This document shows, piece by piece, positions 44,839 through 55,956 of a stretch of 64,000 nt of DNA (positions are counted from its first letter, which is position 1; each line of letters opens with the position of its first letter). The stretch lies in assembly GCF_000143415.4 (NCBI RefSeq), contig NW_003314264.1:1442733-1506732 (forward strand), read 5' to 3'. The position numbers and the translations under genes were made by a program. The notes under the pieces were generated by a model. That model saw only the letters and a list, made by a program, of their open reading frames with translations, had not been told where the DNA came from and did not search any database. The stretch comes from Selaginella moellendorffii (Eukaryota; Streptophyta; Lycopodiopsida; Selaginellales; Selaginellaceae).

Positions 44839-45102
44839 GAAATGACTTGAGAGGCGTAGAATAAGTGGGAGCTTCGGCGCAAGTGAAATACCACTACTTT
44901 TAATGTTATTTTACTTACTCCGTGAGGTGGAGACGGGGCCTGGCCCCTTCTTCTTGTCCCAAGGCCGGCTCATGCCGGCCAATCTAGGTGGATGACATTG
45001 TCAGGTGGGGAGTTTGGCTAGGGCAGCACATCTGTTAAAAAATAACGCAAGTGTCCTAAAATGAGCTTAACGAGAACAGAAATCTCGTGTGGAACAAAAG
45101 GG
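44839..45102 (+). rRNA. 25S/28S rRNA gene fragment, downstream part of the split copy
   Basis: It reads GAAATGACTTGAG...TTAAAAAATAACGCAAGTGTCC...CTCGTGTGGAACAAAAGG, the conserved segment that normally follows base 364. It is lost at about 45102, where TRIM-like sequence begins; the two share AAAAGGG at the junction. The rest of the rRNA gene is absent from the window. Confidence 0.93.
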
Positions 45103-46228
45103 GGTGCACTCTTGTTCATGGGCCCTTTCCCTCTATATTTGAACCCCTATGGATCGTCTCTCAAGTCATTCTCTTTGGTTGCTTACAATCCACCACGCTT
45201 CCCTACAAGTCAATCAAAATGTCAGATGTCAATCAACATGTGGTGTGATTCCCCTAGCCAACTAACAGAGTCGGACCCGAGACCGCTCTGATACCAAATG
45301 TAAGCTCCTAAGTTTGGACTTCCCAAGAGGTCACCTAACCCAGTACTATTCAAACCCAAGGACGCTTAACCAAGTATCCCAAGACCCTTAACCAATTGGA
45401 AAAGGGGGTGCACTCTTGTTCATGGGCCCTTTCCTTTTATATTTGAACCCCATGGAATGACTTGAGGTGAACAGAAGCTGAGAGCCGCAGCTCTCCCGAG
45501 AGCCCCGCTCTCTTGAAACCCTACCCCTCGGGTCGAGCCCAGTGAGAGCAAATTGGACTAGCTAGATGTCAATCAACATGTGGTGTGATTCCCCTAGCCA
45601 ACCAACAGAGTTGGACCCGAGACCGCTCCGATACCAAATGTAAGCTTCTGATTTGGACTTCCCGGGAGGTCACCCAGCCCAGTATTATTCAAACCCAAGG
45701 ACGCTTAACCCCAAGTATCCCAAGACCCTTAACTTATTGGAAAAGGGGTGCACTCTTGTTCATGGGCCCTTTCCCTCTATATTTGAACCCCATGAACCGT
45801 CTCTCAAGTTGTTCTCTTTGGTTGCTTACAATCCACCATGCTTCCCTGCAAATTCACGCCCTCGTGAACGGAAGCTAAGAGCTGCAGCTCTCCCGAGAGC
45901 CCCGCTCTCTTGACACCCTACCCCTCGGGTCGAGCCCAGCGGGAGCAAACTAGACCAGCCAGATGTCAATTAACATGTGGTGTGATTCCCCTAGCCAACC
46001 AACAGAGTCGGACCTGAGACCGCTCTGATACCAAATATAACCTCTTGAGTTTGGACTTCCCATGAGGTCACTCAGCCCAATACTATTCAAACTCAAGGAC
46101 GCTTAATCCTAAGTATCCCAAAACCCTTAACTGATTGGAAAAGGGGGTGCACTCTTGTTCATGGGCCCTTTCCCTCTATATTTGAACCCCATGGACTGTC
46201 TTTCAAGTCGTTCTCTTTGGTTGCTTAC
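45102..46228 (-). mobile_element. Tandem TRIM-like array (four LTRs, three interiors)
   Basis: LTRs of about 192 bp starting TGTAAGC and ending TTGCTTACA occur at 45639-45830 and 46036-46228 (first bases mutated to TATAACC). Truncated copies are at 45102-45187 and 45299-45455. They are separated by interiors of 111, 183 and 205 bp. Each complete interior ends in GCTCTGATACCAAA next to an LTR, the complement of a tRNA-iMet PBS, so the array runs on the minus strand. There is no coding capacity. The head-to-tail LTR-interior-LTR arrangement points to unequal recombination. Confidence 0.8.
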
Positions 46229-48039
46229 ATTCATTTAGTTAGCCATACTAATGTAATTGCCATGCAACTAGGATGGCAATATACTTTGTATATATTACCA
46301 TTATTATTATTATTATTGCCCTAGAGTTTGAGCTATCATGCAAGCCTCTTCTTTGATTCATGTTGTGTGCCCAAGGATTGTAGGTTCATGTTTATATATA
46401 CTTGAACACTTGCAATAACTAGTGATAGAAGCTACCTATGAATGGTTGTCTCTTTGAATGATAAGAACAAACATTATTAATGGCTCGGTTAGTAAAGGGC
46501 TAACAGTGACAAGGTGGTAGTGGTCAATGGATAGACCTTCACATGAGGACAATGAGGCCATAAAAATGTTATGCTGTCATGAGGTGGAGTTGTGGTTTTT
46601 TAGGAGTTGAGGAGGGGTGGTGTGAAAAGAAAACCCTCAGGCAATAGCTTCAACCAGCAAATGCATAAGAAGCAAAGTAGGCATCATTGTTCAAGTGAAC
46701 TCATAGCACTTGGCCTTTTGTTTCTTGTTCCCAAGCATTAATAATGTTAGGGAGAGTGCTTTTCAATGGAGGTAGTACTAGGAGATCAAGAGGATCTTTA
46801 GAATCTGGTATCTTCCTTGTGATTCATTATTTCTTATGTGCATGTGTCTAGATTAAAAAAGACAAAAATGAAACTAACTTAATACAATAAGTAAAGCAAA
46901 CTTACCATCACTTCAACCACTTCCATGTATTTCTCAGTGTTAGATAACAAGCACTCGTAACTTCTTCCTCCAAGCCAAAACTAACTTTCCTCTTTTGCTA
47001 TGGAACTCAAGGCACAACTTCCCAAAAACCATCACTATAAGTGCTAACATTTTTTATATATTATCAAGATTAAGAACATTTATCAATAATTAATCAGTCC
47101 CCATGAAAGATATTTGCCTTCTTGGACTTTCCAACAAAGTTTACAGTGTTTAAAATAAAACATACAAAGTTAAGGAAAGATTTTACTAGGATATTGAGAG
47201 AACCTAAAACTGGGATAAAGAACCAACGAGAGAAACCACTTAAATTCTCCACAACTTATTTTGATTTCTTATTATGTCAATCATATAAAAAATTGATTAA
47301 ACCTTTGTGAAAAGATATTAATTCTAATATTAATTTATACTTTTTACATTTATTTTACCATAAGCTTCCATGGATTATTTATTCTATATCAGTGGAAAGC
47401 CCAGTGAACTCTTCTCTGTTAGCCTCATCCATGTTATTGTTTTTGTAGAAGACATCCCTCATCAAGCCTCTCTAGCTTGGAGACCCTTCTTCACAATCGC
47501 TAACACCTGCCCGACTTGCAAAGAAGTGTCATGTTTGGCGCACCAAGAAATTCCAGAAAGGAAGATGAAAAGATATCGGGCCTCCTTGGGCGCCCTGGGT
47601 ACCAAGCGCTATCCGGTAGGTCACGGTGGGGTTGACCATACCGACTTAGCACTACTGGGTCACTGACGAGGGGGGCCAAGTGGTCAAGGGTCAGCGACCC
47701 CATTTACTAAGCAACCCGAGGGATGCAAGCGCCCTTTCAGGCTCTCCCGGATTAACCCTTCTTGCAACTCCATTTCTTTTATACCGCTGTTCCTCTACTG
47801 CGCCTTGGCTGGTGGGATAGGTTTTCAGCTTACATGGCACAACACCCGCATCTCCGGGATGTCTAGGATTGTCGGTTGTCAACCTGGCAGTTTGCACCGA
47901 CATTTCGACAACCTATTCATTTCGATGGATTTTCCACCCAGAAGAATCATCCACAAGCCCGGCTGTGGATGGATTGCTCCAGCTGACTCGCCCCATTGCG
48001 TCAACCATGATGCTCGATCCTGGGAGAGATCCCAAAGTC
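46229..48039. other. AT-rich intergenic region
   Basis: No gene is supported. There is an ATT microsatellite at about 46300-46318. The segment 47560-47790 is GC-richer and looks like a transposon scrap, but I cannot place it. Confidence 0.5.
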
Positions 48040-49413
48040 TGCGATCATGGACAAAAATCTCGGCAACACTGCTCGAGCTGGCTCGCTGCTGCTGCTAGAA
48101 TTGTTGTGAAGATGGTCTCGTCTGGCTTGAAAGCCAGAAAGATGCATCTCTCAAAAGAGATCCAGTGCCTCGCTCACGCGTCCGTTCTGGACATAGGCCG
48201 CGATGATCGAGCTCCAGGCCTCCTGCTTCTTTTCAAATCGCTCAAAGGCTGTTCTCAAGGATTGGGCTGTGATGAGAGCCACTGAGTTGCGATCCGGCAT
48301 TGTCTCGTAGATGTCCCTGGCACTGGCAAGCTGGCCTTCCCGCGCATAAGCTTGCATCATCACAGTGGACGTCACAGCGTTTATCTCTGGCATTTCGACG
48401 AAGATTTTCACTGCTTCCCCGGATAATCTGCAGCTGACCAGTGAGGACAAGAGAGTGTTGTAAGACACCAGGTTGGGGCCGGGCATTTTTTCAAAGAAAT
48501 CTTTGCAGTGGTGGACGTCGGGTGCGTAGCAAGCGAGCATGGTGTTCCAGGAGACCATGTCCAGGCACGCCAAAGCATCAAAAACTGCTCGAGCTTTGTC
48601 GATCTTGGAGTGATCAGCGCAACTGGGATCGTCGAGTGTGGTTTCTCGCATGATCTTGTACATGCCCAAACCATACGCTCCAGGTGATTGAGCTTCGCTC
48701 TGGCACGACACAATATTGGGAGCAGGCATTGCGTCAAAGGGATCTTTCGCCATGGAGAAATCCCCAGCCTGGGCAAATGCCGAGATTATAGCGTTCTATT
48801 CTTGTGCCGACGCTCTGGAACACAGTCATAGCCTTGCCCGTGTTTCCACTGAGAGCGTAGCAAGGAATCATAGGCGTTCACGTCTACTCGTCGTGAGCAG
48901 GCGTGATTTGAAAGAGCTCTATGGCTTTTCCGTAATGCCCGGTCTAGGCATATGCGCACATCATGGAGTTCCACGACACCACGTTCCTCATGGGCCTATT
49001 CTCGAACATACATTGCGCGAGATCCAAACGCCGTTCTCGGCGTAGGCATTCATCATAGCCGTCCATGTGACCACGTCCTTTAAAGACCCGGCGAGCGTCG
49101 TCCAGGTGCCCCCTCTGGGCATACGCCCGGAGGAGGATATTCCGGAGAAGGAATTGGGATCTTTGATGCCAGCGAAGACGGAGAGGGCGTGCTCGAGGCT
49201 GCCACAGAGCGCATAGGAGATTGGCGAGGTACCGATGGTCGCGGCATTGCGCGCACATTGGCAATCCTGCGAGGAAAATCTTCTACTTGCTGCTCGTTTG
49301 CGCGAGAAGGAAGAGAGGAGGAATGGATCATCCATCCAAAGTCGCCAATTCCCTCCCGGGGATTGTTCTCCAGCGCTGAGATCAAGGTTCTCAGGCAGCG
49401 GATCCATGCCCAA
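48040..49413 (-). pseudogene. PPR protein pseudogene (PLS type)
   Basis: Recognisable pentatricopeptide repeats are spread over all three minus-strand frames: DVVTWTAMMNAYAENG (near 49070), NVVSWNSMMCAYA (near 48960), DMVSWNTMLACYA (near 48550), NLVSYNTLLSSLV and AWSSIIAAYVQNGRVSEALDLF (near 48190). The frames are broken by several frameshifts and a TGA directly after the last repeat. The intact family organises RNA processing or editing in organelles. The intact relative at 50748-52580 is 1.3 kb away on the same strand. Confidence 0.85.
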
Positions 49414-50747
49414 ATATGAAGAAATGCTCGCGGCTTACAAACACCGCGTGTAGCTCAAGCAAACCAGAGCGTTGATATTTATCTTTGGATAGAAGTTTTG
49501 GATCATCTTTTCTCTCTTGTTATGACGTGGTTTCTTCCATCTCCACCGAAGAGATTCTTCTCTGGACGAATTCGTTCTCCACCCTCGACTCTGCCAGGCC
49601 GCAGCGGAGCTCCTGGGATCAAACAGAGTCGATCGATAAGCTTTTCGTTTTCCTTCTTCTAAGATAAGAACTTCGTCTCTAGATTCGTAGTCTCTTCATC
49701 AAGCTTTCAGTGTCACCAAACTGGCACTCTGATCTCAACAAAATCCTTCCTCGCGTTTTGGATTCCACTCCATTCACTGTCACAAACAGACTCCACGCTC
49801 CACTTTGCGTTTGCTCTGCCGTATTGGTAATCAAACCGAGGGATGGACAACTTGGAGCGAAGGGGATACTCAATCGAAACTGAGAACTCGCTGCTGGAGA
49901 CGCGTAAGTAGTTTTTCTTCTCTTGACTTCCATGAGTTTGTATCGTTGTGAATCCAGGACTCTCCACCATGGCTGGGCCTTGCACTTTGCGCCCGAGCAA
50001 CCGGCTAGTGGCTCGTCCTCTCGTCTTGCATGGACAGTGAGCTACTTTCGCGACGGAGCGCGCTTGCTGAGCACAAAACACGCAAGGTCTTTGGTTTTTG
50101 TTTGCGGTGTTTGTTTTCATCTCAAGATCACGCTCACGCAGGAGGAAAGTCCAGGATGAAGACTTCGGAGGCTGGTTCAAGGACGTAAATTCACAGTGGA
50201 AGAAAAACTATGGAAAATTCCTTTCCTTGTCTCGAGTAAATATGGCCAAAGACAAACACTCAACTTGATGCAGCATGGGGACTCTCCATTTACAATGAGA
50301 AGCCGTGAGCACATGAAGAAAGTAAATTCCTAGTACCGCCAATCACTTTGACAGAAGTGTGGAACCATACGAAAAATCAATAAACAAAGGATGATCAGAA
50401 CTTACAAATGATCCATACTGAGTATTTTTTTATGTCTGTAAAAATCCCAGTTGGTCTGGATGTCCAACCGTGGGGACTTAAAGCCGACCCAAGGAAAATC
50501 CAGTCAGAAGCATAGGCCACGATACAGCTGCTTACACAAAACAAAATACAACCAACAATGGTGGCTTGCTTTACCAGCGTAACACTTGATCATCCTGAAG
50601 CGTACCTTTTGCTCAAAACCATAACACCTACGATGACTGTGGCTGCAATCAAACCAGGAAAAGGGGGCGATCCAGAAACGAAATGAGTTTTGATTCAATA
50701 GGTAAGTTAAGAAAAATCACAGTCCAAATTCATTCAGGCCAAATCGT
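49414..50747. other. Intergenic region between PPR genes
   Basis: No supported gene. A possible tiny two-exon ORF on the plus strand (start near 49843, GTAAGTAG donor near 49903) would give about 47 residues with no recognisable domain. Confidence 0.4.
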
Positions 50748-52580
50748 TCAAGCGCTTTGATCTAGTGTTTGTTTTTCTTTATGAATTTCCCGGACTAGGG
50801 AAGTCCAATGTTCAAATTCTGGAATAAATGGCATATTATCAAAGAGCTCTTTTGCCTCCTCTAAGTTCCCAGCTCTTGCCAAGAGGTCTATCATGCAACC
50901 AAATTCTTGCCTCGTCCAGGCAGTACCATGGTTTGCGCAAATCGACTGGAAGTAGCGTCGACCGGCCATAACATCGCCCGAGTGGCTACAGGCGTTCAAG
51001 ACACTTATCATCAGCACCTCATTTGAATCTAAGCCATTCACACACATGCTCCAAAAGGTGCCAAGGGCATCTCCAATAGATTCTCCAGATTTGGCTTGGA
51101 AAGCTGAATTCTGCACGATGGGACTGTCCTGTTCCAGAGATCTTTCTGAGTTTTTCGTGGCTCTTGATGAGAATCCGGCCTGCCTGAGAGATGTTAGCAA
51201 GACTGTCGTGGAGAAAGAATCGTGGTGCTTATGGTGGAAGAGCTTGAGAGCTTCGTGCTGGTGGTTATTATCAGCGAGTGCTACTGCAAGTGTTGTCAAT
51301 GAAACAAGATCATGCTCAGGCATTCTATAGTTGAAAAACTCCTTTGCAAATGCTAGATCTTTGTTTTGCACAAGTGCTTCCAGCATTACGTTAAGCGAGA
51401 CAAGGTTACGGCTAAGCATTGTGTTAAATGTGGTCTCAGCTTCCAAAAACTGCCCGTTCCGGGCGTACAGTGCAACGAGAGCTGTTGCCGAGAAGAGGTC
51501 ATGGTGCGGCAATTTTGCTAAGATAGAGCTTAGAAAACTAGAATCAAAGTCGGTTTTACTAGCAGAAAGCAAGGTAGAAAAAGACATGGGAGTAATTTCA
51601 GGAATGTAATAAAGTAGATCATTACAACGATCCATATGCCCGGTTCCGGCGTAAACTGCAAGCATAGCGTTCCACGAGACAGAATCTTTCTCGCACAGTT
51701 TTGAGAACAAGTTTTCAGCTTCGTCAACTTTTGAGTTTCTCACATAAACATAAAGCATTGCATTTGATGATATTACATCGTGATACGGCATACCATCGAA
51801 AACGTCTTTCGCTACATCAACTCCGCCACTTTGGGCATATGCTGCAAGGAACAATGTTGTCGACGGGATATCATGCTCCGGCATGGACTCATATATTCTT
51901 CTGGCTATCGCCCTGGATTCATCTTCCTGGAGGTGGAAAGAAAGGAGGAGCGTCCAAGTGATGATATCATGGAGCTCCATCCAGTCAAAAAACGATTTTG
52001 GGACAAAAGAATGCCCGAGAGAGGCAAATTGCTTGACCACAGAGTTACCAGATACAAGATCATACTCTGGAAATCCCTTTAAGAAATCAATCACACTTTG
52101 AAAATCTCTGGATTGCGCAATTGCGTCCAGTATTGAGTTCCACGAGAAGAGATTTCTAGCAGGCATCCCGTCAAAGATTAGTGCCGCATTTTCCAGATAC
52201 CCTGATTGGGCATATGCAGAAACAAATATCGTCCATGAAACCAGACTTTTCTCTCGCATTGAATAAAACATCACGGAAAGAGCCTCCAGATTTTTCTGCC
52301 GAGCGTACATCCCTAGCATCAGATTGAAGGAGACGAGATTCCAGCCGGGCATTCGATCAAAGAAATCAATAGCCTCACTAAATTGCCCGTGCCTAGCAAA
52401 TGCCGTAAGCATCGCGTTCCAGGAGACAATGTTCTTGGCGGGCATCGTATCGAAAACGCTCTTGGCATTGGCCAGGCTCCCATCTTTGGCAAGCGCGCTG
52501 ATCAACTTGTTGTGCCGGGAGACGATATCATCGAAAGAGTTGTGACACAAGAACTCGAAGTTCCTTACCGCTACTGTCAT
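50748..52580 (-). CDS. PPR protein, PLS type, 610 residues, intronless
   Basis: An uninterrupted frame from ATG 52580. About fifteen tandem pentatricopeptide repeats are visible, with the VSWNAML...Y.....G...A...F pattern typical of land-plant P, L and S repeats (KNIVSWNAMLTAFARHG, NLVSFNLMLGMYARQKN, KSLVSWTIFVSAYAQSG). The C-terminus has a long-repeat NACSHSGDVMAGRRYF segment and an E-like end (MIDLLARAGNLEEAKELFDNMPFIPEFEHWTSL), but no E+ or DYW editing domain. The family binds organellar RNA in a sequence-specific way. I see no clear transit peptide in the first residues. It could rely on a DYW partner. Lack of introns is usual for the family. Confidence 0.92.
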   Translation of the reverse strand: MTVAVRNFEFLCHNSFDDIVSRHNKLISALAKDGSLANAKSVFDTMPAKNIVSWNAMLTAFARHGQFSEAIDFFDRMPGWNLVSFNLMLGMYARQKNLEALSVMFYSMREKSLVSWTIFVSAYAQSGYLENAALIFDGMPARNLFSWNSILDAIAQSRDFQSVIDFLKGFPEYDLVSGNSVVKQFASLGHSFVPKSFFDWMELHDIITWTLLLSFHLQEDESRAIARRIYESMPEHDIPSTTLFLAAYAQSGGVDVAKDVFDGMPYHDVISSNAMLYVYVRNSKVDEAENLFSKLCEKDSVSWNAMLAVYAGTGHMDRCNDLLYYIPEITPMSFSTLLSASKTDFDSSFLSSILAKLPHHDLFSATALVALYARNGQFLEAETTFNTMLSRNLVSLNVMLEALVQNKDLAFAKEFFNYRMPEHDLVSLTTLAVALADNNHQHEALKLFHHKHHDSFSTTVLLTSLRQAGFSSRATKNSERSLEQDSPIVQNSAFQAKSGESIGDALGTFWSMCVNGLDSNEVLMISVLNACSHSGDVMAGRRYFQSICANHGTAWTRQEFGCMIDLLARAGNLEEAKELFDNMPFIPEFEHWTSLVREIHKEKQTLDQSA

Positions 52581-52916
52581 AGATTAAGGTTGCTAGACTT
52601 ATCCAAATCCTTGCATCTTCTTTACATATTGTGCCTCTTATCGACGATCGATCGATAAACCTTTAATAAGTTACTATACTTTTATAATACATTACCAAAG
52701 ATTAGTTTCCCTAACAAAGATTGTATCAAAGAAATGAACAACTTCATTAAATTAGCATCTGCGTTCTATAAGTTGGTGATCGAATACGGGTCTTATCTTT
52801 GGCAATCAATTTATTCTTAGTTGTGACACAAGAACTCGAAATTCCTTAATCTGGTCTTCTTGTGATCGTCCCAAGCAAAAAAAATCTTGGTAGAGCACTC
52901 AAGGATGGCACTTATT
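52581..52916. other. Intergenic spacer
   Basis: AT-rich, no gene seen. It separates the PPR start from the 3' end of the potassium transporter gene. Confidence 0.5.
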
Positions 52917-55668
52917 TCAAGTTTCATAGACCATGGAGAGCTCGAGAAGGCGCGACGATGGGATGCGAAAGGTGGACACGGCCGAGCGGCAGGAGCTATG
53001 GAGGAAGCGATAGATCTTGTTCACGACCATCCTCTTAAACCAGCTGCGGCTGCCCGTGTGGAGAATGCTGTGACCCACGACGTGAACAGCGCCCCTCCGC
53101 CTCGCAACATCCAGCTCCACCATCTCCATCTCAGCCGCGCACTCCATCACGCAATGCGCCGCCGCCGCCTCACCGCTGCTCCTCCCCTCCAGCTCCTTGG
53201 ACTTCTCCTCGTACTCCGATCGAATGAGGTCCACCAAGCTGGCGATCACTTGATCCACGAACTCCTCTTTCACCATGTCGACGTGATCCAGGTAGCCGTA
53301 GCGAGCAACGCAGCGGTAGAGTCCCTTGACGCCACTGCCACGCGCGACGAACAGCCTCTCGCTCTCCAGCACCGTCTTGACGGGCACCACCCGGATGGTG
53401 AGGAAGATGACCACCTCGTGCAAGGATCCCACCGCTCGCATGTAGTGTCCCATGAGCGGAGGGAGGCCTCCGCCGTGGATGAGGTTGCTGTAGAAGAGGC
53501 AGAGGCCGGGAACTCGTGTGACTTCCAAGCTCGAGCACAAGTTCTTGAAGTCGTGCGAGCTGATCCTGTTCTTGGCCTCGAACTCGTACTTCATGCGCCT
53601 GCCGTAGTTCCAGCTGAGGCTCACCACCACGAAGAAGGACGAGATGGCGAAGGGAACCCAGCCTCCCTTGGCCAGCTTCTCCGCAGTGGATGACAGGTAG
53701 ATCACCTCGACTGCCCCGAAAACGATCAAGAAGAGGATGATCCACAGCACCGATGTTGTCCACACGACGAGCATGACCACGGCTACGAGTGCGGTCGTGA
53801 TGAGCATCACCCAGATCACGGCAACTCCTGTGAAGAAAACATATTAGAACTCCGAGGAGAAATGAAAGCTTTGTTACCGTATGCGTTTCCAATCCCATCA
53901 CTGTCCTGGAAGCCGATCACGACTGCCAAGCAAAGTCCCAGCAGCAGATAGTTCACTTCGGGGGAGTAGATCTGACCCTCTTGGCTGGCTGAAGTATGGA
54001 CCAGCTTGATCCTCGGAAAGCAGCCGAAAGACACCGACTGCTTGAGAACGGAGAATGTCGCTGTGATAAGCGCCTGGCTAGCAACTATCGCTGCCAGAGT
54101 CGCGACTACAAAGACAGGCCAGAACACCGGACTGGGAACTGACTTAAAGAAAGCGTCGATGCGATGTTCTGGGTGTTTGATCAGAAAGGCCGTCTCTCCA
54201 GCGTATGTGATGATAAGAGAGGGGTATACGACGGCTATGAAGGCGATCTGTCCAAGGAAAGTGTGTCTAAGCATGAATTCGATATCTCATTCTTGCACCT
54301 ACTTGAATGGCTTTTATGTTGAAGTGGCCCAAGTCGGCAAACATCGCTTCGGCTCCTAGAGAAGTAGGAAGTTACGCTTGGAAACTAAAGACTCACGTAA
54401 GCAAACAACGAACCTGTGATACAGAGGACTATTGAATTGAGCATCTCCCATCCATGCCTCTTGTTTCTGACAAAAAAGCGGATGGCATAGTGCGGAGACA
54501 AGGCCTTTAGAACCGTCGGGTAGTAATTCATGATGTTGTAGATGCCTATGACAGTCGTAGAAGCGAACCACGTAGCCATGATCGGCGAGAAGATACAACT
54601 CACTCTATGCGTGCCAATGCTTTGCAAGAGAAATAGTGCCGAGATAATCACACAGGAGATGGCGATCACCACCGCTGCATGCACTGTTTAGCGACAAGAA
54701 AACAAGAAGACGCTCACATCTATATACTTTGGCTGATTGCGGGGACTTGAGAGCGAAGTCCACCAATAGATGAAAGAACTGCAAAGAAAAAGGAGAGCAT
54801 CTCACAGTTTCTGGAAAGAAAACTTGTGTACCTGAGATTGCTGGAGTCAAAACACCATCTCCTATGACCATGCAAGTTCCAAAAGTCACGCAAACGAGCA
54901 AAATCTTCTGGGCAATCTCGCTCTTCTCCAGGACCATCTTTGCTCTCGTGTGCACCCTGACACGCTCGGCATCTCCGAAATACGAGAACTCGGAGTCCGA
55001 CTCCAGCCTTCCATAGTGTTTTCCAGCATGCCGTCCAACGTTTGCGTGGCGGCACAGCAAAGAATAGAGCGCAAAAGTTCCACCTAGAACAAAGAGCGTG
55101 TGAAGTTCTTACTTTCTAACATCTCGGAAGAAGTGGAGAGCGTACCTTCGCCATGATCATTGGCATGGAGCACGATGAGCACGTACTTGACAACACCGAT
55201 GAGCGTGAGCGTCCAAAAGATGACGCTCAAAACCCCGAGGTACTCTCGCTCATTTCGCGAATCTATCTGCGCTGTGGGATACACGTAGAGCGGAGACGTC
55301 CCCAAGTCGCCATAGACCACACCGAGGGTCTGATAAGCCAGCCATAGTGTCTCCCGGCAGCCAAAAATCTGAGCAAAAAAGAGAAGAAACCACGCGAGAA
55401 ATCGCCTAACAGAAGAAAGAATCACTCTCCTTACCTCTTGATCCTTGTAGAAGGAGTTAATCCGAGAGCTGAAAGACCTTGAAGTCCTGGAGAGAGACCT
55501 CCTGATATCCGCCTTCGAGGAGAGACGCAGCGGCAGCGGGGGCGGCGACGGCTGGCCTGGATCGTCAAGAACTTGCACGCATTCCTCGAAATCCACGGCG
55601 CGAGCAGCAGCTCGCGCGCCTTGATCTCGATCGGGCGACGATTGGCAAGGATGGGCATTTCCCTCCAT
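52917..55668 (-). CDS. HAK/KUP/KT-family potassium transporter, 787 residues, 8 exons
   Basis: Exons (minus): 55668-55435, 55368-55146, 55083-54832, 54778-54728, 54683-54414, 54355-54303, 54247-53878 and 53827-52917; they sum to 788 codons including the stop. Family signatures: [16 protein letters not shown] near residue 90, [64 protein letters not shown] and [31 protein letters not shown]. Multiple membrane helices are followed by a soluble C-terminal half. The family carries K+ (probably with H+) across plasma or vacuolar membranes. Length is normal and all splice joins keep frame. The N-terminus is Ser/Arg-rich and cytosolic. An AACCCTAA box lies about 21-32 bp upstream of the ATG. Confidence 0.94.
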
Positions 55669-55956
55669 TTCGCGATCGAGATAAAGAATTAGGGTTCTTG
55701 GTGGCCCCTTTATTTATTAAAGGAAGGCCCGACAAACGTTAGTAAGCGTTGACTCACGAGTTTAAAGTGCTTGTCTCATACCACTGAAAACTCGCTTTTT
55801 CCATTTGACAAGTATCATAGATTACATTTTTTGTCAACTCCTAGTTGACTAAAACTTCGAAGAAATCGTCCATCACGAGGTTACAGAGTTTGAAGAGTAT
55901 AGGCTCGAAAGGAGGAGCGATCAATCTCTTGATAAATAGATAGATTCTTAGAGCGC

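Noticed and set aside
47370-47666. 98-codon plus-strand frame in the intergenic region
   Set aside because: No domain and atypical composition; the region looks like mixed transposon scrap.
49843-50030. Small two-exon gene of about 47 codons
   Set aside because: Splice signals are plausible but there is no domain, no conserved motif and no other support.
52887-53693. 268-codon plus-strand frame
   Set aside because: Antisense shadow of the last exon of the HAK/KUP transporter, which has full family motifs.
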